DNA of 64,000 nucleotides, taken from contig JAFMSR010000017.1 of assembly GCA_022818135.1 (NCBI GenBank), forward strand, positions 14,965,011 through 15,029,010, written 5' to 3'. A program made the translations under genes and the position numbers. The notes under the pieces were generated by a model that worked only from the letters and a program-made list of their open reading frames with translations, was not told where the DNA came from and searched no databases. This DNA is from Saxidomus purpurata (taxonomy: Eukaryota; Mollusca; Bivalvia; Venerida; Veneridae). This document shows positions 51,926 through 63,028 of this stretch, one piece after another. The first letter of the stretch is position 1. Each line of letters begins with the position of its first letter.

Positions 51926-52144
51926 TGCCATTTCATTGGCGGTTGAATAGTTATCAATTCATGTCAAAAGCGATCTTAATACGGCTGTGCCGAAAAAAGG
52001 ACCCAAACAATAGTGCACTGTTTGACTTCCATAAGATACACGATATGACTTCATGACACCTAAGATAGCATCACGCATTTATATTATATGTAATACTTAC
52101 CAACAAGTTTTCACTTGCTTTCGCAGACGTTAGTAAAAACAGAC

Positions 52145-54546
52145 ATGAAGCACATCTTTGGATTAACAATTATTGTGGTTGCTTTAAGCTACGGTTTGAA
52201 TTGTTAAATTTGGTTTATCAATGTGTTAATATTTCATTAGTATTTTACTTTTTACATTTAATTTCCTTACATATTTTCAGAACCTTCTAGCTTCTTTTTA
52301 TATAATATTCTAAAATATGTTGATGCATAATCATAATTATGCATAAAAATATTTTCATGTTTTGTAGATTTTATCTCATCAATGCAGATTTTATACGCGA
52401 CGCTTGTTTTATTTCTCAACCGAGTATTGATATACCACATGTGATCAGGCCTTATACAAATCGTTAATGCAATCAGTTATGGTAAGATGCTTTCAGCGGA
52501 GTCGCATATAAGATGTAGAACGGGAACAGAAAACGCTTACAAGCGGACACACGGGGCACAAATACGCTAATGAATGCATTTGTAACAGCAAAATTTACCA
52601 AAGAAACCTGTCGTTTTAATTCTTAAACCTCGAAATTTCCCTCATTGCCCGTAAAGACATGCGAGACGATTTTTTTTCAATTCTTGACCCGCATGATTTT
52701 ACTTCTTTACTGCAGAGTGTTCACCCCGAAATTTATCAAATCACAGGTACTGGGCCGGTTCTATTTTAATGTTTTGTAAACATATTTTATATCCAAAACA
52801 TGCTTTACTCTACTATTTATAAGTTATTATGTTGCAAAAAATATCCCACCATATATAATATAAAAAATAACAACAAGAACGTAACGCTAGGTGAGCTTAC
52901 TTGGCATACTTGAAGAACATTACACACTTGCCAGATTTGAAGAGATAATCACATTTGATGGATATTTAAAGTTTTATGTTTATCTATGAAGCAAACATAA
53001 AAAATCCCTACGGACGTTTTCAGCTGTTGGAAATCATGGTTATAAGCGAACTGTATTTTTCCACTGTAACCGGAAGCTGAAATTCCCAGGTACAATTGAA
53101 GAAATTGTCTATATAAACATTTTCCCTGCACATTTATTTGTTATTTTCGGGGTCTGTAAAGTATTAGAGTAAGACATTAAATGTCCATCATATATGATTA
53201 GCTATGTAATGCCTGAAAGTGTGTAAATTCGGACTTTCTAATGTTCAGAAAGTATGTCGAGTAGGCTATCACAGTGTTACTACGTTCGCTGTGTTGACCT
53301 ATATTTACTATCCATATCTATATGACGATGTGATGGGATATTTTCTGAGCTTTTTGTTTTGGCAAAAGGATAACATATAAATGATGTTTGGTTTGTTTTT
53401 TGTCAAAAGGATAACATATAAATGTTAGAAAACCATGTTCTAGATATAAAATATGCGTATAAAAGACTTATATAGAACTGACCCAAAATCTGTGAAACAA
53501 GTTAGTAACCATAGACATCTTTTGCAGTAATATGTAATCAATAAGAAAGTCAGTTTTCAAGACAAATTACAATTACAATCATAATAATACTTTGTGCTAC
53601 CTTTAATGTATAGAAAACATATGTCGAGTTGGTGGTGTGCGCTTCTGGGTGATGTGGGGTTCGTTTTGGGGAGGCTGCGTTTTTGGTGCGTGGCATTCCC
53701 TGTTTGATATTATTTTTGGTTTTAAACTACTGCGCAGAACAAAAAGTTAGAATAAAATCAGGAAGGGGCCTGCAAAGATACAATAGGACTTTCTTGCATA
53801 GTGACACTTAGAAAGAAGTCCGATATTAAGCTTTCAGGAGGACAGACGGGCATACAAAGGTTCGTAGTTAACTTTGAATGAAACCAAACAAATAAATTAT
53901 TTTCAGTGTCGTGTGAACAATGTACCGTTAACACCGATTGCACTACAACCACGTGTACCTCCACAACTACAATATTATGTCAGCATCCAGATGGAGATGG
54001 TGTCACTGCTAATGGAGGGCTATGTACATGCACAGATTCAGCCGCTGGTGGTATGAATATATTTTATTATCCCCCTTTAAAGCGTATTCCGTCCGGCAAC
54101 CATATCTAAGACCTGGTTAGAAATTTAGTGTATTTGATCAAACACAAAAAAGATAAAAGTAAAGTGTTTGTTCGTACACGGGCTCACAAGCGTAGGTAAC
54201 CGAAGCGTATTGAGTGAACCTGAGAGTTACATACCTTACATACATTATTTCGATTAAACTGAAAGTATTACGCTAATAATCGGTTGAAAAAATAATAGTT
54301 TTAAACTCTCCGTCTGGAATGGTTGCTCGTTATATTGTCATAATAATTATAAAATACGTTATTGGAAAGCTTATGATCTTGGTTTTTCTAAAAGAATGTA
54401 AATTGATATATATTATTAAACCACAAATAATAAGTTGTTAAACCTGATCATATGTCGGGTATTTATAATGGCATCCCTACTTAAAGCTGCTTCCTCATAG
54501 TTTCCGGTGTAAAAAGAAAGTCGAAAATGATATATTCAATATAAAA

Positions 54547-54588
<42 letters not shown>

Positions 54589-56729
54589 GGTGGTGTGCGC
54601 TTCTGGGGGCTGTGGGGCTCGTTTTGGAGAGGCTGCGTTTTTGGTACGTGGCATTCCCTGTTTGATATTATTTTTGTTTTTTTGGTTTAAATGCACCGCT
54701 ACACCATATCTTTATACTGGAATTTCAATATTGTAGCGTTTGTTACACTTTACAATTATAGACTAATTCTGTGGTCAATAGGTAGTTTTAAGTTCAGTGT
54801 CCACGGTCTGACAATAAAAGAAGGTATTTATTGAATGTATGTGCAAGCTTTACCTCCTCCTTTTTTACGTAGAAATCGTCGAGACACCTGTGTAAACATG
54901 CATCTTGTGACCGTCGAGAACAAATGCTAAACATTTCTGAATATTTTGGCGAATTTTTGCGGCATTTTGCAATAAGTCTTTGATGGATTTTAATCAAATC
55001 TAATAAGAAGTGTCATCGGTTAGATAAATAATTCAAAGTGCCGACCACAAAGAGATGAGTGGTCTGGTCTTTTTTTACACGGGGTGGGGGTTAACAAATA
55101 TGACTGTTTTGACTCAGATAACTTCTCTTATTTTATTAGGTAATAGGCATACATAAGTCCAAAAAGTACATGTGTCAAGAAGGAACGATTCTTTAGTTAA
55201 AAGGGACACACTCTACAACTGTTATCAAACTAGCCTCAAAAACATAAATAATAGAATACTCGGAAATAACGTTTTAGCTATGCATTCCAGTAATTGTCGA
55301 TAAAATAGCGGTTTAAAATATGTTGCAGTACCGTTAACCATTCATAATCTATGTAAAGTTGTTGTTCAATTAATGGGAGGATAGCGATTTATTACAGAAG
55401 GCTTCTTCTATATTGATTAATTGTGGTAAAATGAGACATTTTCCGCCATTTGTTGTTCTTTAAAATTGTATTTATTTATCATTTTTCGTTCATTGAACAC
55501 ATTATCTATAATTTGGGTAATTAAGGGTGTGTCCATTTAAAGGGGCACTCCCTACATCTTCGAAACATAGATTATGTGTTCAATGAACGTAAAATGATAA
55601 ATAGATACAATTTCAAAGAAGAACCTATGGCAAAAATGCCTCATTTTACCACAATTAGTCAATATAGAGGCTTCCTGTAATAAATCGCACCCACCCATTT
55701 ATTGTACAACAACAACTCTACAAAGATTATTGAATGGTTTAAGGTACTTCAGTATATTTCAAACTGCTGACTTTATCGATAATGACTTGGGGGATTGTTA
55801 TTCGTTCTAACGGTTTAAGCTCCCCAGTTGTGTTTTTGCCACTGACCGTTCCAAGGCGGTGCCCCACTGTGTTCCTTTAATTGTTCGTTTTGTCCTCGTG
55901 TGTTTGCTTTGTATGCTAGTGTGTGTTGGTAGTGTATGTGTGTGTGTACATGATTGTGTGTGTGTGTGTGGGTTGGTGGTGTGCACTTCTGGGTGCTGTG
56001 GGGCTCGTTTTGGGGAGGCTGCGTTTTTGGTACGTGGCATTCCCTGTTTGATATTATTTTTGTTTTTTTGGGATTGCATAGCTGAAACTTTTATGTTACG
56101 TTATAATACTTTCCAAGATTATATTATTTATGTTTTGGAGGTATTAAGTTCGACATCAGTTATAGGGTATGTCCCTTTAAGTTCTGCAAACTCTCTGAAA
56201 TAACATAATTTTGAACGCATAGTCAAATAAAAAGGTCCCAGTATACATTCCTGTCGAGTTTATCTACATATTTGAAAGTATACGCTACTTATCGAAACAA
56301 ACGCTTTAAATAATTTGATCATATAGCGTATCGGTGCTGTTTAACAAAATCCGATATACATTTTCAATGGATTTTTGCTTTCGCTGTTGATTCTTGCATT
56401 TACTTTTACATTTTATGCTTGAATATATAATTTTGGAGATATTAATTTGTTTTCACCTGAAACTGTGAGCGAGCAGCTTTAAGCTTAAAATGTTATGGTT
56501 GTATTATGAATACTAATTTGTAACTGTTATATATTTATATGTTTGTTGTTTCAGAAAGTGCAGATGAACTAGACTGTTTAAACTATGAATGTTCTGGGTT
56601 TTTATTCCAGGATGTGTACTTGCTGCAGATTGTCACGGTGCGCTTGCTCCTAATCTGTCGTGCCCTGATGAGCGAAGACACTGTTACGATGGTAACTGCA
56701 TCTGTTCCAGATTTCCTACAGGCAAATAA
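52145..56729 (+). CDS. Secreted cysteine-rich protein C, Cvsi-like protease inhibitor candidate (13 Cys)
   Basis: Exons 52145-52193 (signal peptide MKHIFGLTIIVVALSYG), 53907-54050 and 56611-56729, phase-1 introns, TAA at 56727, 103 residues. It keeps all 12 family cysteines at the same spacing as genes A and B (CQHPDGDG, GGLCTC, HCYDGNCIC). One more Cys lies three residues before the first (VSCEQC), giving an odd mature count of 13. The first six-Cys half is Thr-rich (CTTTTCTSTTTILC). Introns contain a family-1 MITE with a nested retroelement, a family-2 MITE with a nested retroelement, and another retroelement copy. AATAAA at 56768 is the likely poly(A) signal, and a retroelement copy begins six bases after it. 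Function inferred from resemblance to MEROPS I84 inhibitors; no direct evidence. Confidence 0.78.
53629..53724 (+). mobile_element. TG-retroelement 3'-end copy, truncated
   Basis: From ttggtggtgtgcgcttctgg to the end phrase gatattatttttggtttt. Starts downstream of the (TG)n tract and keeps only ~95 bp. About 180 bp before exon 2 of gene C. Confidence 0.8.
54480..54760 (-). mobile_element. MITE family 1 split by retroelement
   Basis: The left part runs taaagctgcttcctcatag to caatataaaatg and the right part caccgctacaccatatc to gtagcgtttgttac. The retroelement at 54550-54688 lies between them, flanked by aaatgc on both sides. Confidence 0.65.
54550..54688 (+). mobile_element. TG-retroelement copy with 6-bp target duplication
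   Basis: Begins directly in the (TG)n tract and ends at the fixed gatattatttttgttttt end plus ggttt. AAATGC at 54544-54549 is repeated at 54689-54694. Confidence 0.8.
55555..56175. mobile_element. MITE family 2 carrying a nested retroelement
   Basis: Outer ends are ttaaaggggcactccctaca (near 55538) and agggtatgtccctttaa (to about 56179). The inside includes gtgttcaatgaacgtaaaat and ttgtacaacaacaactct. The retroelement at 55798-56069 interrupts it. A shorter relative at 57060-57415 has no insert at that point. Confidence 0.75.
55798..56069 (+). mobile_element. TG-retroelement copy with 7-bp target duplication
   Basis: Runs from ggtttaagctccccagttgt through gtgccccactgtgttcc, a short TG tract (55918-55970) and the fixed 3' end. 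GGGATTG occurs at 55791-55797 and again at 56070-56076. The empty site in the related MITE reads gactgggaatgc. Confidence 0.85.
56185..56482 (+). mobile_element. MITE family-1 fragment in intron 2 of gene C
   Basis: Contains aaaaaggtcccagtatacat, cgctgttgattcttgc and the right end gtgagcgagcagctttaag. Left end lost beside the family-2 MITE. Confidence 0.65.
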
Positions 56730-56773
56730 CGTCATTCGTAACTGATTATGAGAGCTACCTTATGGTCAATAAA

Positions 56774-56868
56774 ATGAAAACAAAAATAATATCAAACAGG
56801 GAAAGCCACGTACCAAAAACGCAGCCTCCCCAAAACGAGCCCCACAGCACCCAGAAGTGCACACCACC

Positions 56869-56903
<35 letters not shown>

Positions 56904-56950
56904 ATGTACACACACACATACACTACCAACACACACTAGCATACAAAATC
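56774..56950 (-). mobile_element. TG-retroelement copy at the 3' end of gene C
   Basis: Starts gaaaacaaaaataatatcaa six bases after AATAAA (56768), runs through a CA tract (56870-56935) and stops after cactagcatacaaa. It probably inserted just past the poly(A) signal. Confidence 0.85.
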
Positions 56951-57059
56951 GAGTTTTGCGTTTTTGTTCCTTTTCTGCAAGAGCATCAACAAACAAGAAA
57001 TAACGTAAAAGAGATTATCGGCGTTGAGCCCAGCTAACGCCGAAAACAGTTACACGAGA

Positions 57060-57415
57060 TCATATTCTCGAAAAATAGATTATATGTTTAATGAACGTAA
57101 AATGATAAATAGATAAATAAATACAAGTTCAAAGAAGAACGTATGGCGAAATATGCCTCATTTTAGCACAATATTAATGAATATAGCGACTTTCTGTAAT
57201 AAATTGCATCCACCCATTAATTGTACGACAACAACTTTACATAGGTTATTGAATGGTTTATGGTACCGCAGTATATTTTAAACCGCTGATTTTATCGGTA
57301 ATGACTGGGAATGCATAGGTGAACATTTTAGGTTAAGTTATTATACTTCCAAAGTTTCTATTATTTATGTTTTGGAGGTTTAGGTTGACATTAGTTATAG
57401 GGTATGTCCCTTTAA
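57060..57415. mobile_element. MITE family-2 relative without insert
   Basis: Shares aatgaacgtaaaatgataaa, caccattaattgtacgac-like and gtatgtccctttaaa phrases with 55555-56175. The left inverted end is missing. Confidence 0.65.
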
Positions 57416-58009
57416 ATTTACTGATATAGTTACATAAATGTATTGATAAGATAATTATAAAACCATGTTCTATTCACTCTTAAAGGGACACTCCCTATAA
57501 CTGGTGTCACACTAAAGAACTTAAAAAATATAAATAACAGAATATTTACAAGTATCATTACTTTACATGAAAGGAAAGCTATACATTCCATTCGGTATCG
57601 GTAAAATCAGCATTTAAAAATATATTGCGGTACCGTAAACCCCTCAATACGCTATGTTAAGTTGTTGCTGTACAATAAAAGGGTGGATGCAATTTATTAC
57701 AGAAGACCTATATGGTTATTATTTGTGCTAAAATTGTGCATTTTTCGATATGTGTTGTTCTTTAAAAATGTATTCATTTATCATTTCGCGTTCATTGAAC
57801 ACATCATTTATGTTTTTGGGAAATATTCTGCTAGATGTAGGGATAGTCCCTTTAAACAATGTTCACATATCCCTTTCTTTCGTATTCAAGTTGTTTCAAA
57901 AAGAGTTGCCAGAAAGCCTTTCTTATTTTTTGCAACATCATTGAAAAACAGTAAGGCAGCATTTAAGATAAAATGAGAGCTACTTGTAAATGTGATCCTG
58001 GGGCTTTAA
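57413..58009. mobile_element. MITE family 3 split by a complete family-2 MITE
   Basis: Outer parts match 17476-17817 (tttactgatatagttacata on the left, ttgccagaaagcctttctta and gtgatcctggggctttaa on the right). The inner element 57480-57855 has ends ttaaagggacactccct and agggatagtccctttaa. The family-3 right end and the next family-1 MITE share the TTAA at 58006-58009. Confidence 0.85.
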
Positions 58010-58108
58010 AGCTGCTCGCTCCGAGTTACCGTTGAATTTTATTTTTTTTGAAAATTGACATACTGATACATAAATATAACATTAAAGGCTAGAATCAAAA
58101 TATTAGAA

Positions 58109-59399
58109 ACAAGAGGGCCAAGATGGCCTATATCGCTCACCTTGGTACAAGTCCACTCGCCTGGAAGATCACTAGATAATGTTATATACCAAATAAGTGT
58201 TCCTATATGCGCCTTTGTAAAACAAATGATCCCCCCCGGGCAAGGTCAATTTTGACCCCAGGGGCATAATTTGAACAAACTTTAAAGAGGTCTACTAGGC
58301 AATGCTACATGTCAAATATCTAAGCTCTAGGCCTTGTGGTTTCAGAGAAGAAGAGTTTTAAAGTTTTTACTATATATTCCTATGCAAAACTAAGTGACCC
58401 CCGGTGCGGGGTCAATTTTGACCCGGGGGTCATAATTTGAACAATATTAGTAGAGGTCCACTAGCCAATGCTACATGCCAAATATCTAAGCTCTAGGCCT
58501 TGTGGTTTCAGAGAAGAAGATTTTAAAAGTTTTTACTATATAAGCCTATGTAAAAGTAAGTGACCCCCGGTGCGGGGTCAATTTTGATCCGGGGCTCATA
58601 ATTTGAACAATCTTAGTAGAGGTCTCTTAGCCAATGCTACATGCCAAATATCTAAACTCTAGGCCTTGTGGTTTCAGAGAAGAAGATTTTTAAAGTTTTG
58701 ACTATATAAGCCTATGTAAAACTAAGTGACCCCCGGTGCGGGGTCAATTTTGATCCGGGGCTCATAATTTGAACAATCTTGGTAGAGGTCCAACAGCCAA
58801 TGCTACATGCTAAATATCTAAGCTCTAGGCCTTGTGGTTTCAGAGAAGAAGATTTTTTAAGTTTTTCCTATATATTCCTATGCAAAACTAAGTGACCCCC
58901 GGTGCGGGGTCAATTTTGACCCCAGGGGCATAATTTGAACAATCTTGGTAGAGGTCTCTTAGACAATGCTACATGCCAAATATCTTAGCTCCTGGCCTTG
59001 TGGTTTCAGAGAAGAAGATTTTTAAAGTTTTCCCGATGTATGCCTATGCAAAAACTAAGGGCCCACGCGCGGGGTCAATTTTGACCCGGGGGTCATAATT
59101 TGAACAATCTTGGTAGAGGTCTACTAGACAATGCTACATGCCAAATATCTAAGCTCTAGGCCTTGTGGTTTCAGAGAATAAGATTTTTAAAGTTTTTCCT
59201 ATTTGTTGCCATAGCAACCAGAGTTCTGCATGGAATGGAATTCTTTGAACAATTTTGGTAGAGCTTCATGCAAGGAACATTCCTGCATAGTTTTATCAAC
59301 ATTGGCCTAGAGGTTTCAGAGGAGATGTCATTTGAATCAAAATGTTGACGGACGACGGACAATCATCGATCAGAAAAGCTCACCCTGGCGTAGCTAAAA
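58109..59399 (+). repeat. Tandem element, six units of 166 bp
   Basis: Opens acaagagggccaagatggcc and tatatcgctcacc, closes gacggacgacggacaatc and agctcaccctgg. The word ggccttgtggtttcag recurs at 58330, 58496, 58662, 58828, 58994 and 59159, so the period is 166 (last 165). Units include gggtcaattttgacc. Other copies: 11162-11925, 28978-29597, 50858-51250 and 60681-61411, with a partial start at 61952. Confidence 0.9.
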
Positions 59400-59501
59400 A
59401 TCTAGGTAGGAATTTGCAGAAATCGATTAAAAATGTCGGTTACACGGCACCGCTACACTATATGTTTATATTGGAATTTCAAAAGCTTGAGTTTGGTATA
59501 C

Positions 59502-60518
59502 ACCCAGGCGGGCGGTCGGTCGGTCAGGTGGTCTGTTGCATTTTCCTTGTCCGGAGCATAACTTGAAAACTACTAGTTGGAATTCAATACAACTTCATAC
59601 AATGGTCAAGCACATTGAGAGGACGTGCAGTGCACAAGAACCATAGCTCTATCTTGACTCATTACAGAGTTATTGCCCTTTGTTACTTTTCCTTGTCCGG
59701 AGCATAACTTGAAAACTACTGGTGGGAATTCATTACAACTTCATACAATGGTTAAGCACAATAAGAGGAAGTGCAGTGTACAAGAACCATAACTCTTTCT
59801 TGAGAAATAATAGAGTTATTGCCCTTTGCTACTTTTCCTTGTCCGGAGCATAACTTGAAAACTATTGGTTGGAATTCAATACAACTTCATACAATGGTCA
59901 AGTACATTGAGAGGAAGTGCAGTGCACAGGAACCATAACTCTGTCTTGACTCATTACAGAGTTATTGCCTTTTGTTACTTTTTCTTGTCCGGAGCATAAC
60001 TTGAAAACTACTGGTTGGAATTCAATACAACTTCATACAATGGTCTAGCACAATAAAAGGAACTACAGTGTACAAGAACCATAACTTTATCTTGAGTAAT
60101 TACAGAGTTATTGCACTTTGTAACTTTTCCTAGTCCGGAGCATAACTTGAAAACTACTGGTGGGAATTCAATACAACTTCATACAATCGTCAAGTACATT
60201 GAGAGGAAGTGCAGAACACAGGAACCATAACTCTTTCTTGACTCATTACATAGTTATTGCCCTTTGTTACTTTTCCTTGTCGCAGAGCATAACTTGAAAA
60301 CTACTGGTTGGAATGCAATACAACTTATAAACAATGGTTAGTACAATGAGAGGAAGTGCAGTGTACAAGAACCATAACTCTATCTTGAGTAATTACAGAG
60401 TTATTGCCAGTAACAATATCTCTATTTTAGTTTTTTGCAAGGTATTCTTTTTCTACGAATTTCCTCAGTTTATAAAGCAGATTTTCGGGGGTATTAATCA
60501 CATTTAGTGATAGGTCTA
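59502..60518 (+). repeat. Tandem element, six units of 146 bp
   Basis: The word ggagcataacttgaaaact begins at about 59552, 59698, 59844, 59990, 60136 and 60283, giving a strict 146-bp period, 147 for the last. Units share gaattcaatacaacttcata and cagagttattgcc. The array ends near 60410, followed by ~100 bp of unique tail. It is inserted in a family-1 MITE. Confidence 0.9.
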
Positions 60519-60680
60519 GTTTGAAATTTACAAAAATTTATACTGGATACTTTTTATATGACTATATGTTATAAAATACGTTATTTACATACAGTTTGAA
60601 GAATTTTTTTTTTTTTTCCAAAATCTGAGAGCGAGCAGCTTTAAGCGCTATGCATGAATTTATGAATTTATTTATAAAAG

Positions 60681-61411
60681 TATTGATTCAAATGACATCT
60701 CTTCTGAAACCACTGGGCCAATGTTGATAAAACTATGCAAGAGTGTTCCTTGCATGAAGCTCTACCATAATTGTTCAAAGAATTCCATTCCATGTAGAAC
60801 TCTGGTTGCTATGGTAGCAAATAGGAAAAACTTTAAAAATCTTCTTCTCTGAAACCACAAGGCCTAGAGCTTAGATATTTGGCATGTACCTGTGTAGCAG
60901 TGTCTAGTAAACCTCTACCAAGATTGTTCAAATTATGACCCCCGGGTCAAAATTGACCCCGCGCGGGTGGTCACTTAGTTTTGCATAGGCTTATATAGGA
61001 AAAACTTTAAAAATCTTCTTCTCTGAAGCCACAAGGCCTAGAGCTAGTGGACCTCTACCAAGTTCGTTCAAATTATGACCCCCGAGTCAAAACTGACCCC
61101 GCGCAGGTGGTATCTTAGTTTTGCATGGGCTTATGTAGGAAAAACTTTTAAAATCTTCTTCTCTGAAACCACAAGGCCTAGAGCTTAGATATTTGGCATG
61201 TAGCATTGCCTAGTAGATCTCTTCAATGTTTGTTCAAATTATGTCCCTGGGGTCAAAATTGGACTTTTTTTTGGGGGGGGGGGTGCTCTTTTGTTTTACA
61301 AAGATGTATATAGGAAAACCTATTTGGTATGTAACATTGGCTAGTGATCTTCCACCAGGCAAGTGGACTGGTACCAAGGCGAGCGATATTGGGCCATCTT
61401 GGCCTTCTTGT
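60681..61411 (-). repeat. 166-bp-type element, inverted copy
   Basis: Inverse of 58109-59399, from tgattcaaatgacatctctt to gcgagcgatattgggccatc and ttggccttcttg. Keeps about three internal units with spacings near 145-165 bp. Contains a run of nine G at 61274. Confidence 0.85.
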
Positions 61412-61951
61412 ATATAAAGTTATATAATAAAACTATCTGTATTATATCTGTATAGAACTATATTGCATAGAGCTACTTGTAAATGTGATCCTGAGATTTT
61501 AAGCTCTATGCATGAATTTATTTATAAAAGTAGTTTGTTCTGACATTATTTACTTCGATGCCAGCAGAGGCATAGATAATTCTATATCTCTAAAGTAAAC
61601 ACAGATATTACGATCTGGTATTAAAAAAAAATTTGCAACCTTGGTTTCGCTCTGTCAGACCTGTCACTTCGTGCAATTTTTTCATGTCAACCGTGTTTCA
61701 GTCATTTTAACAAACTGACAGTTTAAGCATATACGCAAACATGACCATAGTAAGATGAATGGGCAGTTTGTTGTTATATAAAATTAGATTATAAAAATAT
61801 CTGTAGTATATCTGTATAGAACTCTATTGCAAATTATAAAACAGCTATCGCCAAAAACATTGACCCAATAGTACTTGCAACAAGTGATGGATCCTTCCTG
61901 TACGAAAAAATTCGGGCAGAATAGAACCAGATTATGTACAGACTAAAATAC

Positions 61952-62055
61952 AACAAGAGGACCAAGATGGCCCTATATCGCTCACCTGTATATCAATTGC
62001 CAATAATACAAGGGGTCATGATTTTAACATAATTCGTAGAGGTACACTACATTTT
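61952..62055 (+). repeat. 166-bp-type element, truncated start
   Basis: aacaagaggaccaagatggc and ctatatcgctcacctg followed by one partial unit, then unrelated sequence. Confidence 0.7.
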
Positions 62056-63028
62056 GTTAAGTAAATAATGCAAACTGTGATTAAGCTGTGATTGTTTTTA
62101 GGTCATATATATTTATTTTTATTAATAAAAGTTTTTTTTCTAACCCATCTCCAAAGAACTTCACTTTCAACCCGTGTGGGAAAAATTGAAGCCAGAAAAG
62201 AAACGGCGGTTAAGTTCAAGTACGTATCCTGTTCACCAGTGACTAACTGGAAATGCGCCTTGCCTTGTCCACCAATCAAAGTGGAAGCCTCGACCCGACA
62301 GCAATAACACTTTAACTTTGCTACCTGCTTTAATAATGATAGATATACAAATCACATAGACGAAGATGGCCTTTTAATCCACAGAGTCCTCCTGAGCCGA
62401 GGGTCATAACTATTCCGTTACTTGGGTCAATTACTGAAACGCTTATTTAAAGGAGCTAAAATATTCGCGTAAAGTCATCTAGGTTATGCTTGTATATATG
62501 ACATGAGCGTATAATGCGCATATAATATTATGTGTAAAGTAAAGGGCCATAACCCTGCTCTCATAAGCTGTTGTAAAGAACTATTGGTTTTGTAAGTTAA
62601 GTCCTCGTCTAACATGAGGCAAACTTTTAGCCTCGTAGGTCTTATGGTGTTCTCTTACAGTCGTGGGTCACCTCACTGGCGCTTCCGGTCCGGAGATGTT
62701 TCAGAGTTTCCGCTTTCGTTTAATTCTCTGAAACATCTCCGGACAAAGTGTAAAAATGTTACTTATGACGTTTAGTTAAAAACAGAAAAAGTATTCGACA
62801 CTTGGTCTGTGTTATTTCGGTTTCCCACTTTTTATTCCTATATTAACCGAGACATTTTTATGAATATTCGAAAATAGAAAGAAAGTGTCGCAGTAAAAAA
62901 ACAATGGCGGTTCGTGGTTTTAAAATAGCACTATATTGTCAGAAAGTTTGAAAATTAGCCATTTCATTCTACGATAAAGAAAAAATAAATGTGTCCCTAT
63001 ATTTTAAATGCCTTTTTAAATGCCTCAC
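62056..63028. other. Intergenic, with one perfect hairpin
   Basis: No convincing exon. 62688-62706 (gtccggagatgtttcagag) is the exact inverse of 62726-62744 with a 19-base loop. The rest is AT-rich. Confidence 0.7.

Larger units (their letters stand above)
58006..60644 (-). mobile_element. MITE family 1 split into three by two tandem-repeat elements
   Basis: Aligned to the inverse of 37130-37473: part one 58006-58108 (ttaaagctgctcgctcc to caaaatattag), part two about 59400-59501 (ctaggtaggaatttgcag to ggaatttcaaaag), part three about 60519-60644 (tttgaaatttac to gcgagcagctttaa). The interruptions are 58109-59399 and 59502-60518. Confidence 0.85.

Noticed and set aside
56556..56610. Alternative earlier acceptor for exon 3 of gene C
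   Set aside because: Using the tttcag at 56551-56556 puts the conserved cysteine block out of frame.
58109..60518. CRISPR-like or centromeric satellite
   Set aside because: Units are contiguous without spacers, occur in a eukaryotic repeat nest, and number only six. Dispersed copies argue for mobile elements.
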